The notes under the pieces are model-generated. The model saw nothing but the letters and a program-made list of their open reading frames with translations. It had not been told where the DNA came from and searched no databases. Shown piece after piece: positions 36,837 to 46,403 of a stretch of 64,000 nt of DNA (its first letter is position 1; every line of letters begins with the position of its first letter). The DNA is from Pseudobutyrivibrio xylanivorans (lineage in GTDB: Bacteria; Bacillota; Clostridia; Lachnospirales; Lachnospiraceae): assembly GCF_010906925.1 (NCBI RefSeq), contig NZ_VTVE01000001.1, positions 558,001 through 622,000 of the forward strand, written 5' to 3'. The position numbers were made by a program, and so were the translations under genes.

Positions 36837-38411
36837 ATGATTAGAGATGGTAAAATCTGGATGGCGAATAACGAAAAAGGTGAGCCTGTTTATTTGTTGC
36901 CAAAGATGGCTAATAGACATGGGCTTATTGCAGGTGCCACAGGAACAGGAAAGACAATCACTTTAAAGGTTATGGCTGAGAGCTTTTCGGATATGGGAGT
37001 GCCTGTATTTTTAGCCGATGTTAAGGGTGATATTGCAGGTATGCTTTGTCCTGGAGTGGATAGCGAAAATATGCAAAATCGCATCAAGAAATTTGGCCTT
37101 GATGAATTTGGATTTAACTACCACAATTACCCAACAACACTTTGGGATGTGTTCGGTAAAAATGGTATTCAGCTTAGGACTACTATTACTGAGATGGGGC
37201 CTACACTTTTGGCTCGTATTCTCGATTTGAATGATACTCAGACTGATATCCTTACAATTGTTTATAAGATTGCGGATGATAATAATTTGGCTCTTATTGA
37301 TACAAAGGATTTGAAGTCCATGCTTAATTATGTCTCTGAGAATAACGGAGAGTTTGCTGCTGAGTATGGCAATATTAATAAGCAAAGTATCGGTGCTATT
37401 ATGCGTGCCCTTGTATCTCTTGAGCTTGCTGGGGGAGAGACTTTCTTTGGTGAGCCAGCTATTGATATAAGAGATTGGTTCTCAACAGGAGAGCAGGGCA
37501 GAGGAATGATTCATATTCTCGATAGCCAGAGTCTTATTAATAATGGAACACTTTATTCTATGTTCCTCCTATATATGTTGTCTGAGCTTTTTGAGATAAT
37601 GCCTGAGGTGGGTGATCTTGAAAAGCCGAAGATGGTATTCTTCTTTGATGAGGCTCATCTATTGTTTAAAGACACACCTAAGCATTTGCTTGAAAAGATT
37701 GAGCAGGTGGTTAAGCTTATCCGTTCAAAGGGTATCGGTGTTTATTTTGTCACACAAAATCCTAGAGATATTCCAGATGGCGTTTTGGCGCAGCTTGGCA
37801 ATAAAGTTCAGCACGCCCTTCATGCATATTCTCCAGCAGAGCAAAAGGCAGTTAAGGCTGCAGCTGATTCTTTTAGAGAGAATCCTGCATTTAAGACAGC
37901 TGATGTGATTGAAGAGCTGGGTACAGGCGAGGCTGTAGTGTCATTTTTAATGGAGGATGGTACACCAAGTATTGTTGAAAAGGTTGCTATTCTTCCTCCA
38001 CAGTCACTTATGGGTGGCATCGATGATTCTGTGAGAGATTCGTCTATAAAGGGAAGCATTCTTTATACTAAATATGCTAATGCCGTAGACCCTGAGTCTG
38101 CTTATGAACTTCTCCTTAGAATGGGAGTTGAAAAGGCAAAAGCTGAGGCTGAGGCCAAGGAAGCTGCAGAGGCTGCTAAGCTAGAGGCTAAGGAGCAGGC
38201 TGCGAAAGAGAAGGCCGAGCAGCGTGAGAAGGAAAAAGAGGCTAACAGAAAGAGACGTGCGGCTAAATCAGTTGGAACTACTGTAGCTGGTACTGTTGGT
38301 CGTGAGGTTGGCAAGACTTTCGGCAAGAAATTTGGCAAGTTTGGTCAGACTCTTGGAGGCAATACAGGAGCCCAGCTTTTTAGAGGTTTACTTAATACAC
38401 TTCTCAAGTAA
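36837..38411 (+). CDS. HerA-like ATPase, DUF853 family
   Basis: 524 aa. Walker A GATGTGKT (Lys39) follows a start DGKIWMANNEKGEPVYLLP; FLADVKGDIAGM, then MVFFFDEAHLLF (Walker B), VYFVTQNPRDIP and the C-terminal GTGEAVVSFL are the DUF853 hallmarks. The last 100 residues are an Ala/Glu/Lys coiled coil followed by a Gly-rich GREVGKTFGKKFGKF tail. It is a cytoplasmic FtsK/HerA superfamily protein of unknown partner. It is monocistronic or first of a transcript into the transglutaminase gene. Confidence 0.9.
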   Translation: MIRDGKIWMANNEKGEPVYLLPKMANRHGLIAGATGTGKTITLKVMAESFSDMGVPVFLADVKGDIAGMLCPGVDSENMQNRIKKFGLDEFGFNYHNYPTTLWDVFGKNGIQLRTTITEMGPTLLARILDLNDTQTDILTIVYKIADDNNLALIDTKDLKSMLNYVSENNGEFAAEYGNINKQSIGAIMRALVSLELAGGETFFGEPAIDIRDWFSTGEQGRGMIHILDSQSLINNGTLYSMFLLYMLSELFEIMPEVGDLEKPKMVFFFDEAHLLFKDTPKHLLEKIEQVVKLIRSKGIGVYFVTQNPRDIPDGVLAQLGNKVQHALHAYSPAEQKAVKAAADSFRENPAFKTADVIEELGTGEAVVSFLMEDGTPSIVEKVAILPPQSLMGGIDDSVRDSSIKGSILYTKYANAVDPESAYELLLRMGVEKAKAEAEAKEAAEAAKLEAKEQAAKEKAEQREKEKEANRKRRAAKSVGTTVAGTVGREVGKTFGKKFGKFGQTLGGNTGAQLFRGLLNTLLK

Positions 38412-38476
38412 TTTGACTATAAGTCCCATGATTGTTAAAATGGACTGCGAGTATTAACTCGGGAGAATTATTTGTC

Positions 38477-39733
38477 ATGGGAAATAGACGTAGAACTAAT
38501 CGACATAGAAGAAGATATAGAAGAAGAAAAAATACCTATAGGCTTTTCGTGCCCTTCGCAGTACTTCTCGTAGTGTGCTTGGGCGTGGGGGCCTATTTTT
38601 ATTACAATTATAAGTCTAGGGTATATGAAAAGTGCGTGGTTGAGCTTGGAACAGAGGTGAAGGCTACAGACTTTTTAAAGGACCCTGAGAAGTCAGCTGA
38701 ATTTACAGACGACACCGTATTTTCCACTGAAAAGGCGGGAACATATTCAGTAAGAATCAAATCAGATCATTTTACCTATAAATGTGAACTTGAGGTAACT
38801 GATACGGTGGCACCTACTCTTACTACTAAGGACTTGACCCGTACAAAAGAGGAGGCCCCATCGGCATCGGATTTTGTGGATGATGTATTTGACCTTTCAG
38901 GAGATGTTAATATCTATTACGGTAAGGCTGTAGATGTGGATAGCTACGGAACAAAGAACGTATCTATTGTTGCAGAGGATGCTTCTGGCAATCGCACAGA
39001 GGCGGATGCTGTGCTTAACATAGTTGAGGAGTATGATATCGAGCCACCTGTAATAGAAGGGCAGCTGGATAAAATAGTATATGTTGGCGACGGAGTCAGC
39101 TTTAAAAATGGAATAGTTGTTAAAGATAATGTAGATACAGATATTCAGGTTGAGGTAGATAGCAGTCAGGTAGATGTTTATACACCAGGTGAATATACAG
39201 TTATCTATACTGCTACCGATTCCATGGGTAATGTTGACTTGGCTGAGGGCGTAATCACAGTAATAGAGCAGATTTATTCAGAAGAAGAGGTATATGCTCT
39301 TGCCGATGAGGTCCTTAATGAGATTATCGATGATAGCATGTCTGACTATGATAAGGCTCATGCGATTTACGTTTGGGTGCAGGGCAATATTGGATACAGT
39401 GAGAGCGATGACAGCGGAGATTGGCTAAAGGGCGCATATGATGGTCTGAAGAATCGTCATGGTGACTGCTACAATTTCTTTGCTGTCAGCAAGGTGCTAC
39501 TTACTAGAGCGGGAATTAAAAATGCAGATATTGAGATTATTCCGACTGCAACGCGTCATCATTATTGGAATGTGGTAGACTGCGGCGAAGGATGGCGTCA
39601 TTTTGATACTACTCCTAGAACGGATAAATCTTTTAAGGGATTTTATATTACAGATGAGGAATTGATGGCTTATTCAGAACAGCACTATCGTTCTCATAAT
39701 TATGATAGAGAAAGATTTCCATATTTTAATTAG
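38477..39733 (+). CDS. Membrane-anchored transglutaminase-like surface protein
   Basis: 418 aa from ATG 38477 (GGGAG upstream). A very basic N-terminus (MGNRRRTNRHRRRYRRRK) and one membrane helix (about 25-45) anchor it. Two Ig-like DUF5011-type repeats follow (DTVAPTLTTKDL... and EPPVIEGQLDKIVYVGDG...). The C-terminal transglutaminase core has Cys331 (HGDCYNFF), His362 (RHHYWNVV) and Asp377 (HFDTTPR), a complete triad. It could crosslink or cleave peptides at the cell wall. It precedes the racemase-dlt cassette. Confidence 0.85.
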   Translation: MGNRRRTNRHRRRYRRRKNTYRLFVPFAVLLVVCLGVGAYFYYNYKSRVYEKCVVELGTEVKATDFLKDPEKSAEFTDDTVFSTEKAGTYSVRIKSDHFTYKCELEVTDTVAPTLTTKDLTRTKEEAPSASDFVDDVFDLSGDVNIYYGKAVDVDSYGTKNVSIVAEDASGNRTEADAVLNIVEEYDIEPPVIEGQLDKIVYVGDGVSFKNGIVVKDNVDTDIQVEVDSSQVDVYTPGEYTVIYTATDSMGNVDLAEGVITVIEQIYSEEEVYALADEVLNEIIDDSMSDYDKAHAIYVWVQGNIGYSESDDSGDWLKGAYDGLKNRHGDCYNFFAVSKVLLTRAGIKNADIEIIPTATRHHYWNVVDCGEGWRHFDTTPRTDKSFKGFYITDEELMAYSEQHYRSHNYDRERFPYFN

Positions 39734-39765
39734 TCCATGCCTTGGATGTTTACGGGTTTAATGAT

Positions 39766-40482
39766 ATGAAAAAATTAGGAATTATAGGCGGCCTTGGGCC
39801 AATGGCTACTGCATATTTTATGCAACGTATAATTGAGCTTACTGATGCCGCAAGCGATCAAGAAAATATTGAGATGGTGGTATATAACTGTCCATCTATT
39901 CCAGATAGAACAGGATATATCCTTGGAAGAAACAAGGAGAATCCCCTTCCAAAGATTCTGGAATTAGCCCATGAGTTAGAGAGGCAGAATGTGGATTACA
40001 TTGCTATTCCATGTATCACTGCCCATTATTTCCACCCGGATATTGCAAAGGCAGTTTTTGTTCCGGTGGGAAATGGAATAAAAGAAACTGCTGAATATCT
40101 GGTTTCAGCTGGGGTCAAAAAGGTAGGTATCATGGCTACCGATGGCACTGTGCAGATGCATCTTTTTGATTCTGTGTTCAAGGATTTTGATATACAGTGT
40201 GTTTACCCTGATGTAGAATGCCAAAAGCTGGTTATGAGCATTATCTATGATGATGTTAAGGCTGGCCGCAAGGTAAATATGGAAGAGTTTTACACAGTTA
40301 AGGAGCAGCTGTTTGAGGCTGGCGCTGAGGTTATAATTCTTGGTTGCACTGAGCTTTCTATATTAAAGAGAGACTATGAGGTAGGGCCTAGAGTCCTTGA
40401 TATAATTGATGTACTTGCAGCAGATTGCGTAAATAAATGTGCTGTGGCAAGGCCAGAATGTCAGAGCCTTATTACTAATTAA
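39766..40482 (+). CDS. Aspartate/glutamate racemase family protein
   Basis: 238 aa from ATG 39766; a TTG at 39742 in frame is possible and neither has a strong ribosome site. Both catalytic cysteines are present: IPCITAHYF and LGCTELSIL. GIIGGLGPMATAYFMQ is the start of the Asp/Glu/hydantoin racemase fold. It equilibrates the L and D forms of an amino acid, probably aspartate or glutamate. It lies 44 bases before the dltA-like adenylation gene and 32 bases after the transglutaminase. Confidence 0.87.
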   Translation: MKKLGIIGGLGPMATAYFMQRIIELTDAASDQENIEMVVYNCPSIPDRTGYILGRNKENPLPKILELAHELERQNVDYIAIPCITAHYFHPDIAKAVFVPVGNGIKETAEYLVSAGVKKVGIMATDGTVQMHLFDSVFKDFDIQCVYPDVECQKLVMSIIYDDVKAGRKVNMEEFYTVKEQLFEAGAEVIILGCTELSILKRDYEVGPRVLDIIDVLAADCVNKCAVARPECQSLITN

Positions 40483-40526
40483 GCTTATTTTGGGGCATAG
40501 CCCTATTTATATATGAGGTGATTTAA

Positions 40527-42038
40527 ATGCAAAACAACGTACTAGATTATCTGAACGACAGCTTGAAAAGAGTTCCAGATAAAATCGCATATGCGGATGA
40601 TGAGGTAGAGCTTTCATTTGCAGACGTAAAAAGAATTATGGATTCTGTGGGAACAGGATTGTTAAATAAGGGTTGCAGCAGAGAGCCTGTAATCGTATTT
40701 ATGAAAAAAAGTCCAAATACAATTGCTACATTTTTTGGAGTAATAAATGCTGGCTGTTACTACGTTCCAATTGATAGCGAGATGCCAGCTACTAGAATTA
40801 ATCTGATTTTAGATAATTGTAAGCCAAAGGTTATTATCTGTGATGATAGCACAGTAGAGATTGCAAAGGGATTTGATTATCAGGCGGATATTGTTTTATT
40901 CTCTGAGATTAGCCAGACTGCAGCAGATGATGAGGCCTTAGCACTTGTTAGGAAAAAGGCAATTGATACTGACCCTATTTATATCGTATTTACATCAGGT
41001 TCTACTGGCGTACCAAAGGGTGTGTGTGCATGCCACCGCTCAGTTATTGATTACATTGAACAATTGTCTGAGACACTTGGATTTAATGAAGATACTATAT
41101 TTGGTAACCAGACACCGCTTTATTTTGATGCTTGCTTAAAAGAGCTTTATCCAACACTTAAATTTGGTGCTACCACATACTTGATTCCACATTCATATTT
41201 TATGTTCCCAATCAAGTTGGTGGAATATATTAATGAGCATAATATCAATACAGTATGTTGGGTTGTATCGGCTCTTACAATGATTAGTGCTTTTGCTACA
41301 TTTGATACAGTGGTACCACATACACTTAGGACAATAGCATTCGGTAGTGAGGTCTTTCCTATTAAGCAGTTTAGACTTTGGAGAGCTGCAGTGCCTGAGG
41401 CTAAGTTCTTTAATCTCTACGGCCCTACAGAGGGTACAGGAATGTGCTGTTACTTCCCTGTAGATAGAGATTTTGCAGATGATGAGGTTATCCCTGTAGG
41501 ATTTCCATTTAAGAACACTGAGATTCTTTTGCTTAAGGATGACAATACACTTGCCGCTGAAGGTGAGGAAGGTGAGATTTGCATTAGAGGAACTTCTGTT
41601 ACACTTGGTTATTACAACAACCCAGGAAAGACTAGCGAGTCGTATGTACAGAATCCTTTAAATAATAACTATCCTGAGATTATTTATAGAACAGGAGACA
41701 TAGGACATCTCAATGAGAGAGGAGAGCTTATTTTCCATTCTCGTAAGGATTTCCAGATTAAGCACATGGGACACAGAATTGAGCTTGGAGAAATAGAAGC
41801 CAATGTAAATCTTGTTCCAGAGATTAAGCTTTCTGGTTGTATTTATGCCAAGGAGCAGGGCAAAATTGTTCTCTATTATGTAGGCGACATTACAGAGGGA
41901 GACTTGATTAAGGCATTAAAGACAAAGCTTCCACGCTATATGCTTCCTAACAAGGTAAACCGCCTAGAGGAAATGCCATTTACAGCCAACGGAAAAATCG
42001 ACCGTGTAAAGCTTACTAAAATGTATAGCGAGAAATAA
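40527..42038 (+). CDS. dltA: DltA-like amino-acid adenylation enzyme
   Basis: 503 aa, the size of D-alanine:carrier protein ligase. Stand-alone AMP-binding domain: VFTSGSTGVPKGV (A3), YFDACLKELYPTL (A4), FNLYGPTEGTG (A5), YRTGDIG (A7), FQIKHMGHRIELGEIE (A8) and NGKIDRVKL (A10 Lys). It activates an amino acid as AMP ester and loads the DltC-like carrier encoded downstream. The place that in DltA reads FCGE reads FGSE here, so the amino acid may not be D-Ala. GAGGTGAT precedes the ATG. Confidence 0.85.
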   Translation: MQNNVLDYLNDSLKRVPDKIAYADDEVELSFADVKRIMDSVGTGLLNKGCSREPVIVFMKKSPNTIATFFGVINAGCYYVPIDSEMPATRINLILDNCKPKVIICDDSTVEIAKGFDYQADIVLFSEISQTAADDEALALVRKKAIDTDPIYIVFTSGSTGVPKGVCACHRSVIDYIEQLSETLGFNEDTIFGNQTPLYFDACLKELYPTLKFGATTYLIPHSYFMFPIKLVEYINEHNINTVCWVVSALTMISAFATFDTVVPHTLRTIAFGSEVFPIKQFRLWRAAVPEAKFFNLYGPTEGTGMCCYFPVDRDFADDEVIPVGFPFKNTEILLLKDDNTLAAEGEEGEICIRGTSVTLGYYNNPGKTSESYVQNPLNNNYPEIIYRTGDIGHLNERGELIFHSRKDFQIKHMGHRIELGEIEANVNLVPEIKLSGCIYAKEQGKIVLYYVGDITEGDLIKALKTKLPRYMLPNKVNRLEEMPFTANGKIDRVKLTKMYSEK

Positions 42039-42070
42039 ATTATTATAATAAATAAAATAAATTAGATGAG

Positions 42071-42151
42071 CCAGTAGTTGACAATCTCTGAGGCCTCTGG
42101 AGAATGACATTAGTCATCGTAAGAGGCTCTCAGGATTGTCAATGTAACTGG
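42071..42151. repeat. 81-nt hairpin between dltA and dltC
   Basis: CCAGT/ACTGG, TTGACAATC/GATTGTCAA, CTGAG/CTCAG, GCCTCT/AGAGGC and an inner ATGAC/GTCAT pair to form one long rod. It ends about 10 bases before the dltC ribosome site. It could be a processing or stability element that raises carrier protein level, or a palindromic repeat inserted in the operon. Confidence 0.75.
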
Positions 42152-42172
42152 CGGACTAAGGAGGATAATACG

Positions 42173-42406
42173 ATGAATGAATTATTAGAGATTTTAGGAG
42201 ATTTACATCCTGAGGTAGATTTTACAACAGCTACAAATTTAGTAGACGGAGGAATCCTTGATTCCTTTGATATCGTGTCTCTTATCTCAGAGATTAATGA
42301 GGAGTTTGATGTAACAATTGGTGCAGCAGAGCTTACTCCAGAGAATTTTAATTCTGCAGAGGCAATTTACGAACTCATCAAGACAAAGTTAGACGACGAG
42401 GATTAA
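42173..42406 (+). CDS. dltC: DltC-like acyl carrier protein
   Basis: 77 aa, acidic, four-helix carrier. The phosphopantetheine Ser lies in GGILDSFDIVSLI. AAGGAGG precedes ATG 42173. It carries the activated amino acid as a thioester from the DltA-like enzyme to the DltB-like acyltransferase, whose gene starts 3 bases after its stop. Confidence 0.9.
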   Translation: MNELLEILGDLHPEVDFTTATNLVDGGILDSFDIVSLISEINEEFDVTIGAAELTPENFNSAEAIYELIKTKLDDED

Positions 42407-42409
42407 TAG

Positions 42410-44002
42410 ATGTTATTTACAAGCTATGAATTCTTAGGATTTCTGCTAGTAGTTTTTGTAATGTATTACTTATTGCCAGGAAGGGCCCAGTGGTCCTTCC
42501 TGCTTATTGCGAGTTATGCATTCTATTTTATGGCAGACCCTAGGTATCTTATTTTTATAATGATTACTACTGCAAGTACCTTCCTTGCGGCAAAGTCCAT
42601 TTCTGATCACAAAGCATCTTTTGATGTTTGGTTCAAGGAACATAAAAAGGAAATGGAAAAGGAAGAGAAAAAGGCTGCAAAAGCCAAGGAACATTCCCTT
42701 GAGAAAAAGATTTTCCTTTGCTGCCTTTTATTCAACCTAGGTATTCTTGCAGTTACAAAATACACCAATTTTACTATTTCAAATATCAATTCTCTGCTTA
42801 GTGCTTTTGGCAGGGCGGAAGGGCTTTCCTTTGTGAATTTGGTTATTCCAATGGGTATATCCTTCTACACATTCCAGTCTATGGGGTATTTGATTGACGT
42901 TTATAATGGCAAATTCGAGGCTCAGAAGAATCCTTTGAAGTTCGCCCTTTTCGTATCATTCTTCCCTCAGCTTGTACAGGGACCTATCAGTAGATATGCT
43001 GATTTAAGCCAGACTCTATATGAGGAGCATAGATTTGATTGGAAGACTGTTTCGTTTGGTTTAGAGCGAATTCTTTGGGGCTTTTTCAAGAAGCTTGTTA
43101 TTGCAGATAGAATTCTAGTACCTGTAAAGGCGATTATTGCCGATACTGATGCTTACTCAGGATTTTATGTTTTTGCGGGAGCTATGTTCTATGCCTTAGA
43201 GTTATACTGTGATTTCACAGGTGGAATCGACATCACCATTGGTGTGGCTGAGACTATGGGAATCAAAGTTACTGAAAACTTTATTCGTCCATACTTCTCA
43301 AAGAACATCAAGGAATATTGGAATCGCTGGCATATTACAATGGGTACATGGTTTACGGATTATATTTTCTATCCGATTTCAGCCAGCCAGTTTATGATGA
43401 AGCTGTCTAAGAAATCAAGAGCTCGCCTTGGAAACAATCTAGGTAAGAGAGTTCCGGTATATCTTTCAAGTTTTATTGTATGGTTTACAACAGGTATCTG
43501 GCACGGAGCTAGCTGGAACTTTATTGTATGGGGACTTGGCAACTTTGTAGTTATCATGATTTCTCAGGAGCTTGAGCCATTCTATAGATGGTTCCACAGT
43601 AAGGTAAATGTGGCAGGTACATTTGGCTGGAGATTATTCCAGGTTATTCGAACTGTACTTATTATGTCATCACTTCGTATGTTTGACTGTTATAGAGATG
43701 TGCCTCTTACAATTAAAATGTTTGGAAGCATCTTTACAGATACACATTTATGGCAGTTTAATCCGGAAGCATTTGTTGCAATGGGACTTACTATCGATGA
43801 TTACATTGTAGTTTTTGTTGGACTAATTGTTCTTGTGACAGTCAGCCTCCTTCAGAGAAGTGGCTCTGTACGAGAGAAGATTGCCGCTACGGCTGGGCCA
43901 GTTAGATTCATTATTTGGTATGTTCTTTTCATGGCTACATTGATTTTCGGAGCTTACGGAATTGGTTATTCTGCAAGCCAGTTTATATATAATCAGTTTT
44001 AG
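42410..44002 (+). CDS. dltB: MBOAT family O-acyltransferase, DltB-like
   Basis: 530 aa, about eleven membrane helices. MBOAT signatures: VIPMGISFYTFQSMGYLIDVY, SFFPQLVQGPISRY, WNRWHITMGTWFTDYIFYPI and the catalytic His in TGIWHGASWNFIVWG. A charged internal loop (about 60-100, KEHKKEMEKEEKKAAKAKE) is longer than usual. It takes the aminoacyl group from the carrier across the membrane to an envelope acceptor, in the classical case lipoteichoic acid. Confidence 0.92.
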   Translation: MLFTSYEFLGFLLVVFVMYYLLPGRAQWSFLLIASYAFYFMADPRYLIFIMITTASTFLAAKSISDHKASFDVWFKEHKKEMEKEEKKAAKAKEHSLEKKIFLCCLLFNLGILAVTKYTNFTISNINSLLSAFGRAEGLSFVNLVIPMGISFYTFQSMGYLIDVYNGKFEAQKNPLKFALFVSFFPQLVQGPISRYADLSQTLYEEHRFDWKTVSFGLERILWGFFKKLVIADRILVPVKAIIADTDAYSGFYVFAGAMFYALELYCDFTGGIDITIGVAETMGIKVTENFIRPYFSKNIKEYWNRWHITMGTWFTDYIFYPISASQFMMKLSKKSRARLGNNLGKRVPVYLSSFIVWFTTGIWHGASWNFIVWGLGNFVVIMISQELEPFYRWFHSKVNVAGTFGWRLFQVIRTVLIMSSLRMFDCYRDVPLTIKMFGSIFTDTHLWQFNPEAFVAMGLTIDDYIVVFVGLIVLVTVSLLQRSGSVREKIAATAGPVRFIIWYVLFMATLIFGAYGIGYSASQFIYNQF

Positions 44003-44011
44003 AGGTGTTTG

Positions 44012-45073
44012 ATGAAAAAATTATTGGCAATAGTTCTTACTATCGTAATTACGATATCTGGACTATGGTTTGCAACTAGATTATTTATGCCAAAATACAT
44101 GCATGGTATTTTGGAAGGAGCCATGATTGGTGAATACTACGATGATCCAACAGACCACAATGTCGTTTTCATCGGAGATTGTGAGTTATACGAGAATATT
44201 TCACCTGTTTACCTATGGGAGAATTTTGGAATTAATTCGTATATACGTGGTAGTGCACAGCAGTTAATATGGCAGTCATATTATTTGGCAGAGGAGACAG
44301 TGGAGAGAGAACATCCTGATGTGATAGTCTTCAATGTCCTTTCTATGAAATACAATACTCCTCAGAATGAAGCCTACAACAGAATGACTTTAGACGGTAT
44401 GAAGTGGAGTAGTAGCAAGGTTGATTCCATAAAAGCTTCTATGACTGAGGAAGAGAGCATGATTGAGTACATGTTCCCTCTTCTTAGATATCACAGCCGT
44501 TGGAGTGATTTAAATGTGGATGATTTTAAGTATCTTTTCCACAGAGATAAGGTTACATTTAATGGCTACTATATGCGTGTGGATGAGAAGCCTGCAGATG
44601 ATAACATTCCAAAGGGAAGACCTATAATCGACTATCAATTTGGCGATACTGCATACCAGTATTTAGACAAGTTGACAAAACTTTGCAAGGACAATGATAT
44701 AGAACTGATTCTTGTGAAGGCTCCAAGTCTTTTCCCATACTGGTATCCACAGTGGGATAAGCAGATAGAAGACTATGCAGCTGCAAATGACTTGACCTAC
44801 ATTAATTTCCTTGATTATCAAGATAGCATTGGACTTGATTGGGACAAGGATACTTATGATGGAGGACTTCATTTGAATCTTTCGGGTGCAGAAAAGCTAT
44901 CCGAGTACTTCGGTCAAATCCTTTCTAATGATTTCAATGTCCCTGACCGTAGAGGCGAGGAGGATCTTGAGAAATATTGGGATGGTGTAATTGAAAGATA
45001 TGATGCGGAAATTCAGCGTCAGACTACTAATTTAGAAAAGTATGGTTCGGTACATGGACCAGATGGAGAGTAG
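44012..45073 (+). CDS. DltD/SGNH-like membrane-anchored protein with Cys at nucleophile site
   Basis: 353 aa, one N-terminal membrane anchor (about 3-23), external catalytic-type domain. Block I reads [15 protein letters not shown], where DltD/SGNH enzymes have GDS or GSS; here residue 57 is Cys. The late block [10 protein letters not shown] keeps Asp283 and His287. Placed after dltB, it is the positional equivalent of DltD and likely helps hand the amino acid to the acceptor or hydrolyse mis-loaded product. The acceptor polymer is unknown. Confidence 0.78.
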   Translation: MKKLLAIVLTIVITISGLWFATRLFMPKYMHGILEGAMIGEYYDDPTDHNVVFIGDCELYENISPVYLWENFGINSYIRGSAQQLIWQSYYLAEETVEREHPDVIVFNVLSMKYNTPQNEAYNRMTLDGMKWSSSKVDSIKASMTEEESMIEYMFPLLRYHSRWSDLNVDDFKYLFHRDKVTFNGYYMRVDEKPADDNIPKGRPIIDYQFGDTAYQYLDKLTKLCKDNDIELILVKAPSLFPYWYPQWDKQIEDYAAANDLTYINFLDYQDSIGLDWDKDTYDGGLHLNLSGAEKLSEYFGQILSNDFNVPDRRGEEDLEKYWDGVIERYDAEIQRQTTNLEKYGSVHGPDGE

Positions 45074-45081
45074 GAATATCC

Positions 45082-45531
45082 ATGAAATTTGTAATTCAAA
45101 GAGTAAATGAAGCATCTGTAAAGGTGGATGGCAACATAATTGGTCAGATTAATAAGGGCTTTTTAGTGCTTATTGGCGTAGGTCAGGATGATACAAAAGA
45201 AATCGCCGACAAGATGGTAAAAAAGCTTTTGGGACTTCGTATATTCGATGATGAGAATGACAAGATTAATCTTTCTCTTACAGATGTTGGCGGTGAATTG
45301 TTATTGATTTCTCAGTTTACTCTTTATGCAAATTGTAAGAAGGGATATCGTCCATCTTTTATAGAGGCAGGTGCCCCTGATATGGCAAATGACATGTATG
45401 AATACATTATTTCTCAGTGTCGCGCTACAGGCTTTCATGTGGAGACAGGAGAGTTTGGAGCAGACATGAAGGTATCCCTTCAGAATGATGGACCATTTAC
45501 TATTGTTCTGGATTCTAGAGAAATCTGCTAG
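45082..45531 (+). CDS. dtd: D-aminoacyl-tRNA deacylase
   Basis: 149 aa, full length. The start [34 protein letters not shown] and the C-terminal [11 protein letters not shown], in the place of the usual N-S/x-GPVT motif with the cross-subunit Pro, identify Dtd. It removes D-amino acids mischarged on tRNA in the cytoplasm. Only eight bases separate it from the D-aminoacylation cassette, which also carries a racemase, so protecting translation from raised D-amino acid pools is a sensible link. Confidence 0.93.
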   Translation: MKFVIQRVNEASVKVDGNIIGQINKGFLVLIGVGQDDTKEIADKMVKKLLGLRIFDDENDKINLSLTDVGGELLLISQFTLYANCKKGYRPSFIEAGAPDMANDMYEYIISQCRATGFHVETGEFGADMKVSLQNDGPFTIVLDSREIC

Positions 45532-45543
45532 GTGATTAATGAT

Positions 45544-45900
45544 ATGAATTTTGTTCGTACAATTACTAATATGGAACGCTGTTCTAACGAACCTTTAGAG
45601 ATATTATGTAAGAAAATATCAGAAGGATTAAGGAAGAAACTACATGATCCAACATTTGTATACGTAAATATAGGTAAAATAGAGAACACACATCAATTGA
45701 CAATGTGTATTCGTAAAAACGAATGGATGATTGAAAATGTGGATGTTATATTAATAACTATAAATAGTATATCATGTCACCAAAAGGCAGTAATAACATC
45801 TTGTTATAATTATGTCCAGAAGACAGCTGAGGTTTTGGCTGAAATAGGTTTTACTAAATTAGATAGTTATAGTTTTGACTCCATGGATTATGAGTATTAA
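45544..45900 (+). CDS. Protein of unknown function, 118 aa
   Basis: ATG 45544 is chosen because AGGTGAT lies 7 bases upstream; a GTG at 45532 is in frame. The sequence has mixed alpha/beta character (PTFVYVNIGKIENTHQLTMCIRKNE, then VDVILITINSISCHQKAVI), an N-terminal basic helix and an acidic Tyr-rich end (DSYSFDSMDYEY). AT content and codon use are higher in A/T than in its neighbours. It starts 13 bases after dtd. No family recognised. Confidence 0.5.
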   Translation: MNFVRTITNMERCSNEPLEILCKKISEGLRKKLHDPTFVYVNIGKIENTHQLTMCIRKNEWMIENVDVILITINSISCHQKAVITSCYNYVQKTAEVLAEIGFTKLDSYSFDSMDYEY

Positions 45901-45926
45901 AAACATGTAAACAGGAGGTAGAGAGT

Positions 45927-46388
45927 ATGAAAATTGCAATGGCAAATGACCACGCTGGTACACAAATGAAAGAGGAGATTAAGGCTTATCTTATCAAAGA
46001 AGGATACCAAGTAGAGGACTTTGGAACCTATGATGAGAATAGCTGTGATTTATCTGATTTTGTTTATCCTGCAGCTCTTGCAGTAGCAAAGGGTGAATGC
46101 GATAGAGGAATATTCTGCGATGGGGTAGGCTATGGAAGCGCATTAATTGCAAATAAGATTAATGGTTGCTACGCAGCGGTATGTCAGGATCCTCTTTGTG
46201 CAACACTTGCTAGAGAACATACAGATTCCAATATCCTTTGCCTTGGAGCAAAAATTATTGGAGGTCTTATGGCTATGGAAGTGGTAAAGACATGGCTTAA
46301 GACAGAACCACTTATGGAAGAAAAATATCGTCGCCGTGTTCAGAAGGTTTGCGACATCAATGATAAGCACTGTGTGCCTATTGTATAA
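45927..46388 (+). CDS. RpiB/LacA/LacB-type sugar-phosphate isomerase
   Basis: 153 aa, the family length. MKIAMANDHAGTQMKEEI has the Asp-His of the active site; the stretch AVCQDPLCATLAREHTDSNILCLGAKIIG is the conserved second half. The catalytic CGTGxG loop is changed to CDGVGYGSA, so the usual Cys position carries Asp and the Cys is shifted by one. Ribose-5-phosphate isomerase or a different aldose-ketose phosphate isomerisation is likely. AGGAGGT precedes the ATG; a terminator follows. Confidence 0.83.
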   Translation: MKIAMANDHAGTQMKEEIKAYLIKEGYQVEDFGTYDENSCDLSDFVYPAALAVAKGECDRGIFCDGVGYGSALIANKINGCYAAVCQDPLCATLAREHTDSNILCLGAKIIGGLMAMEVVKTWLKTEPLMEEKYRRRVQKVCDINDKHCVPIV

Positions 46389-46403
46389 TGATAAAGTAAT
46401 AAC

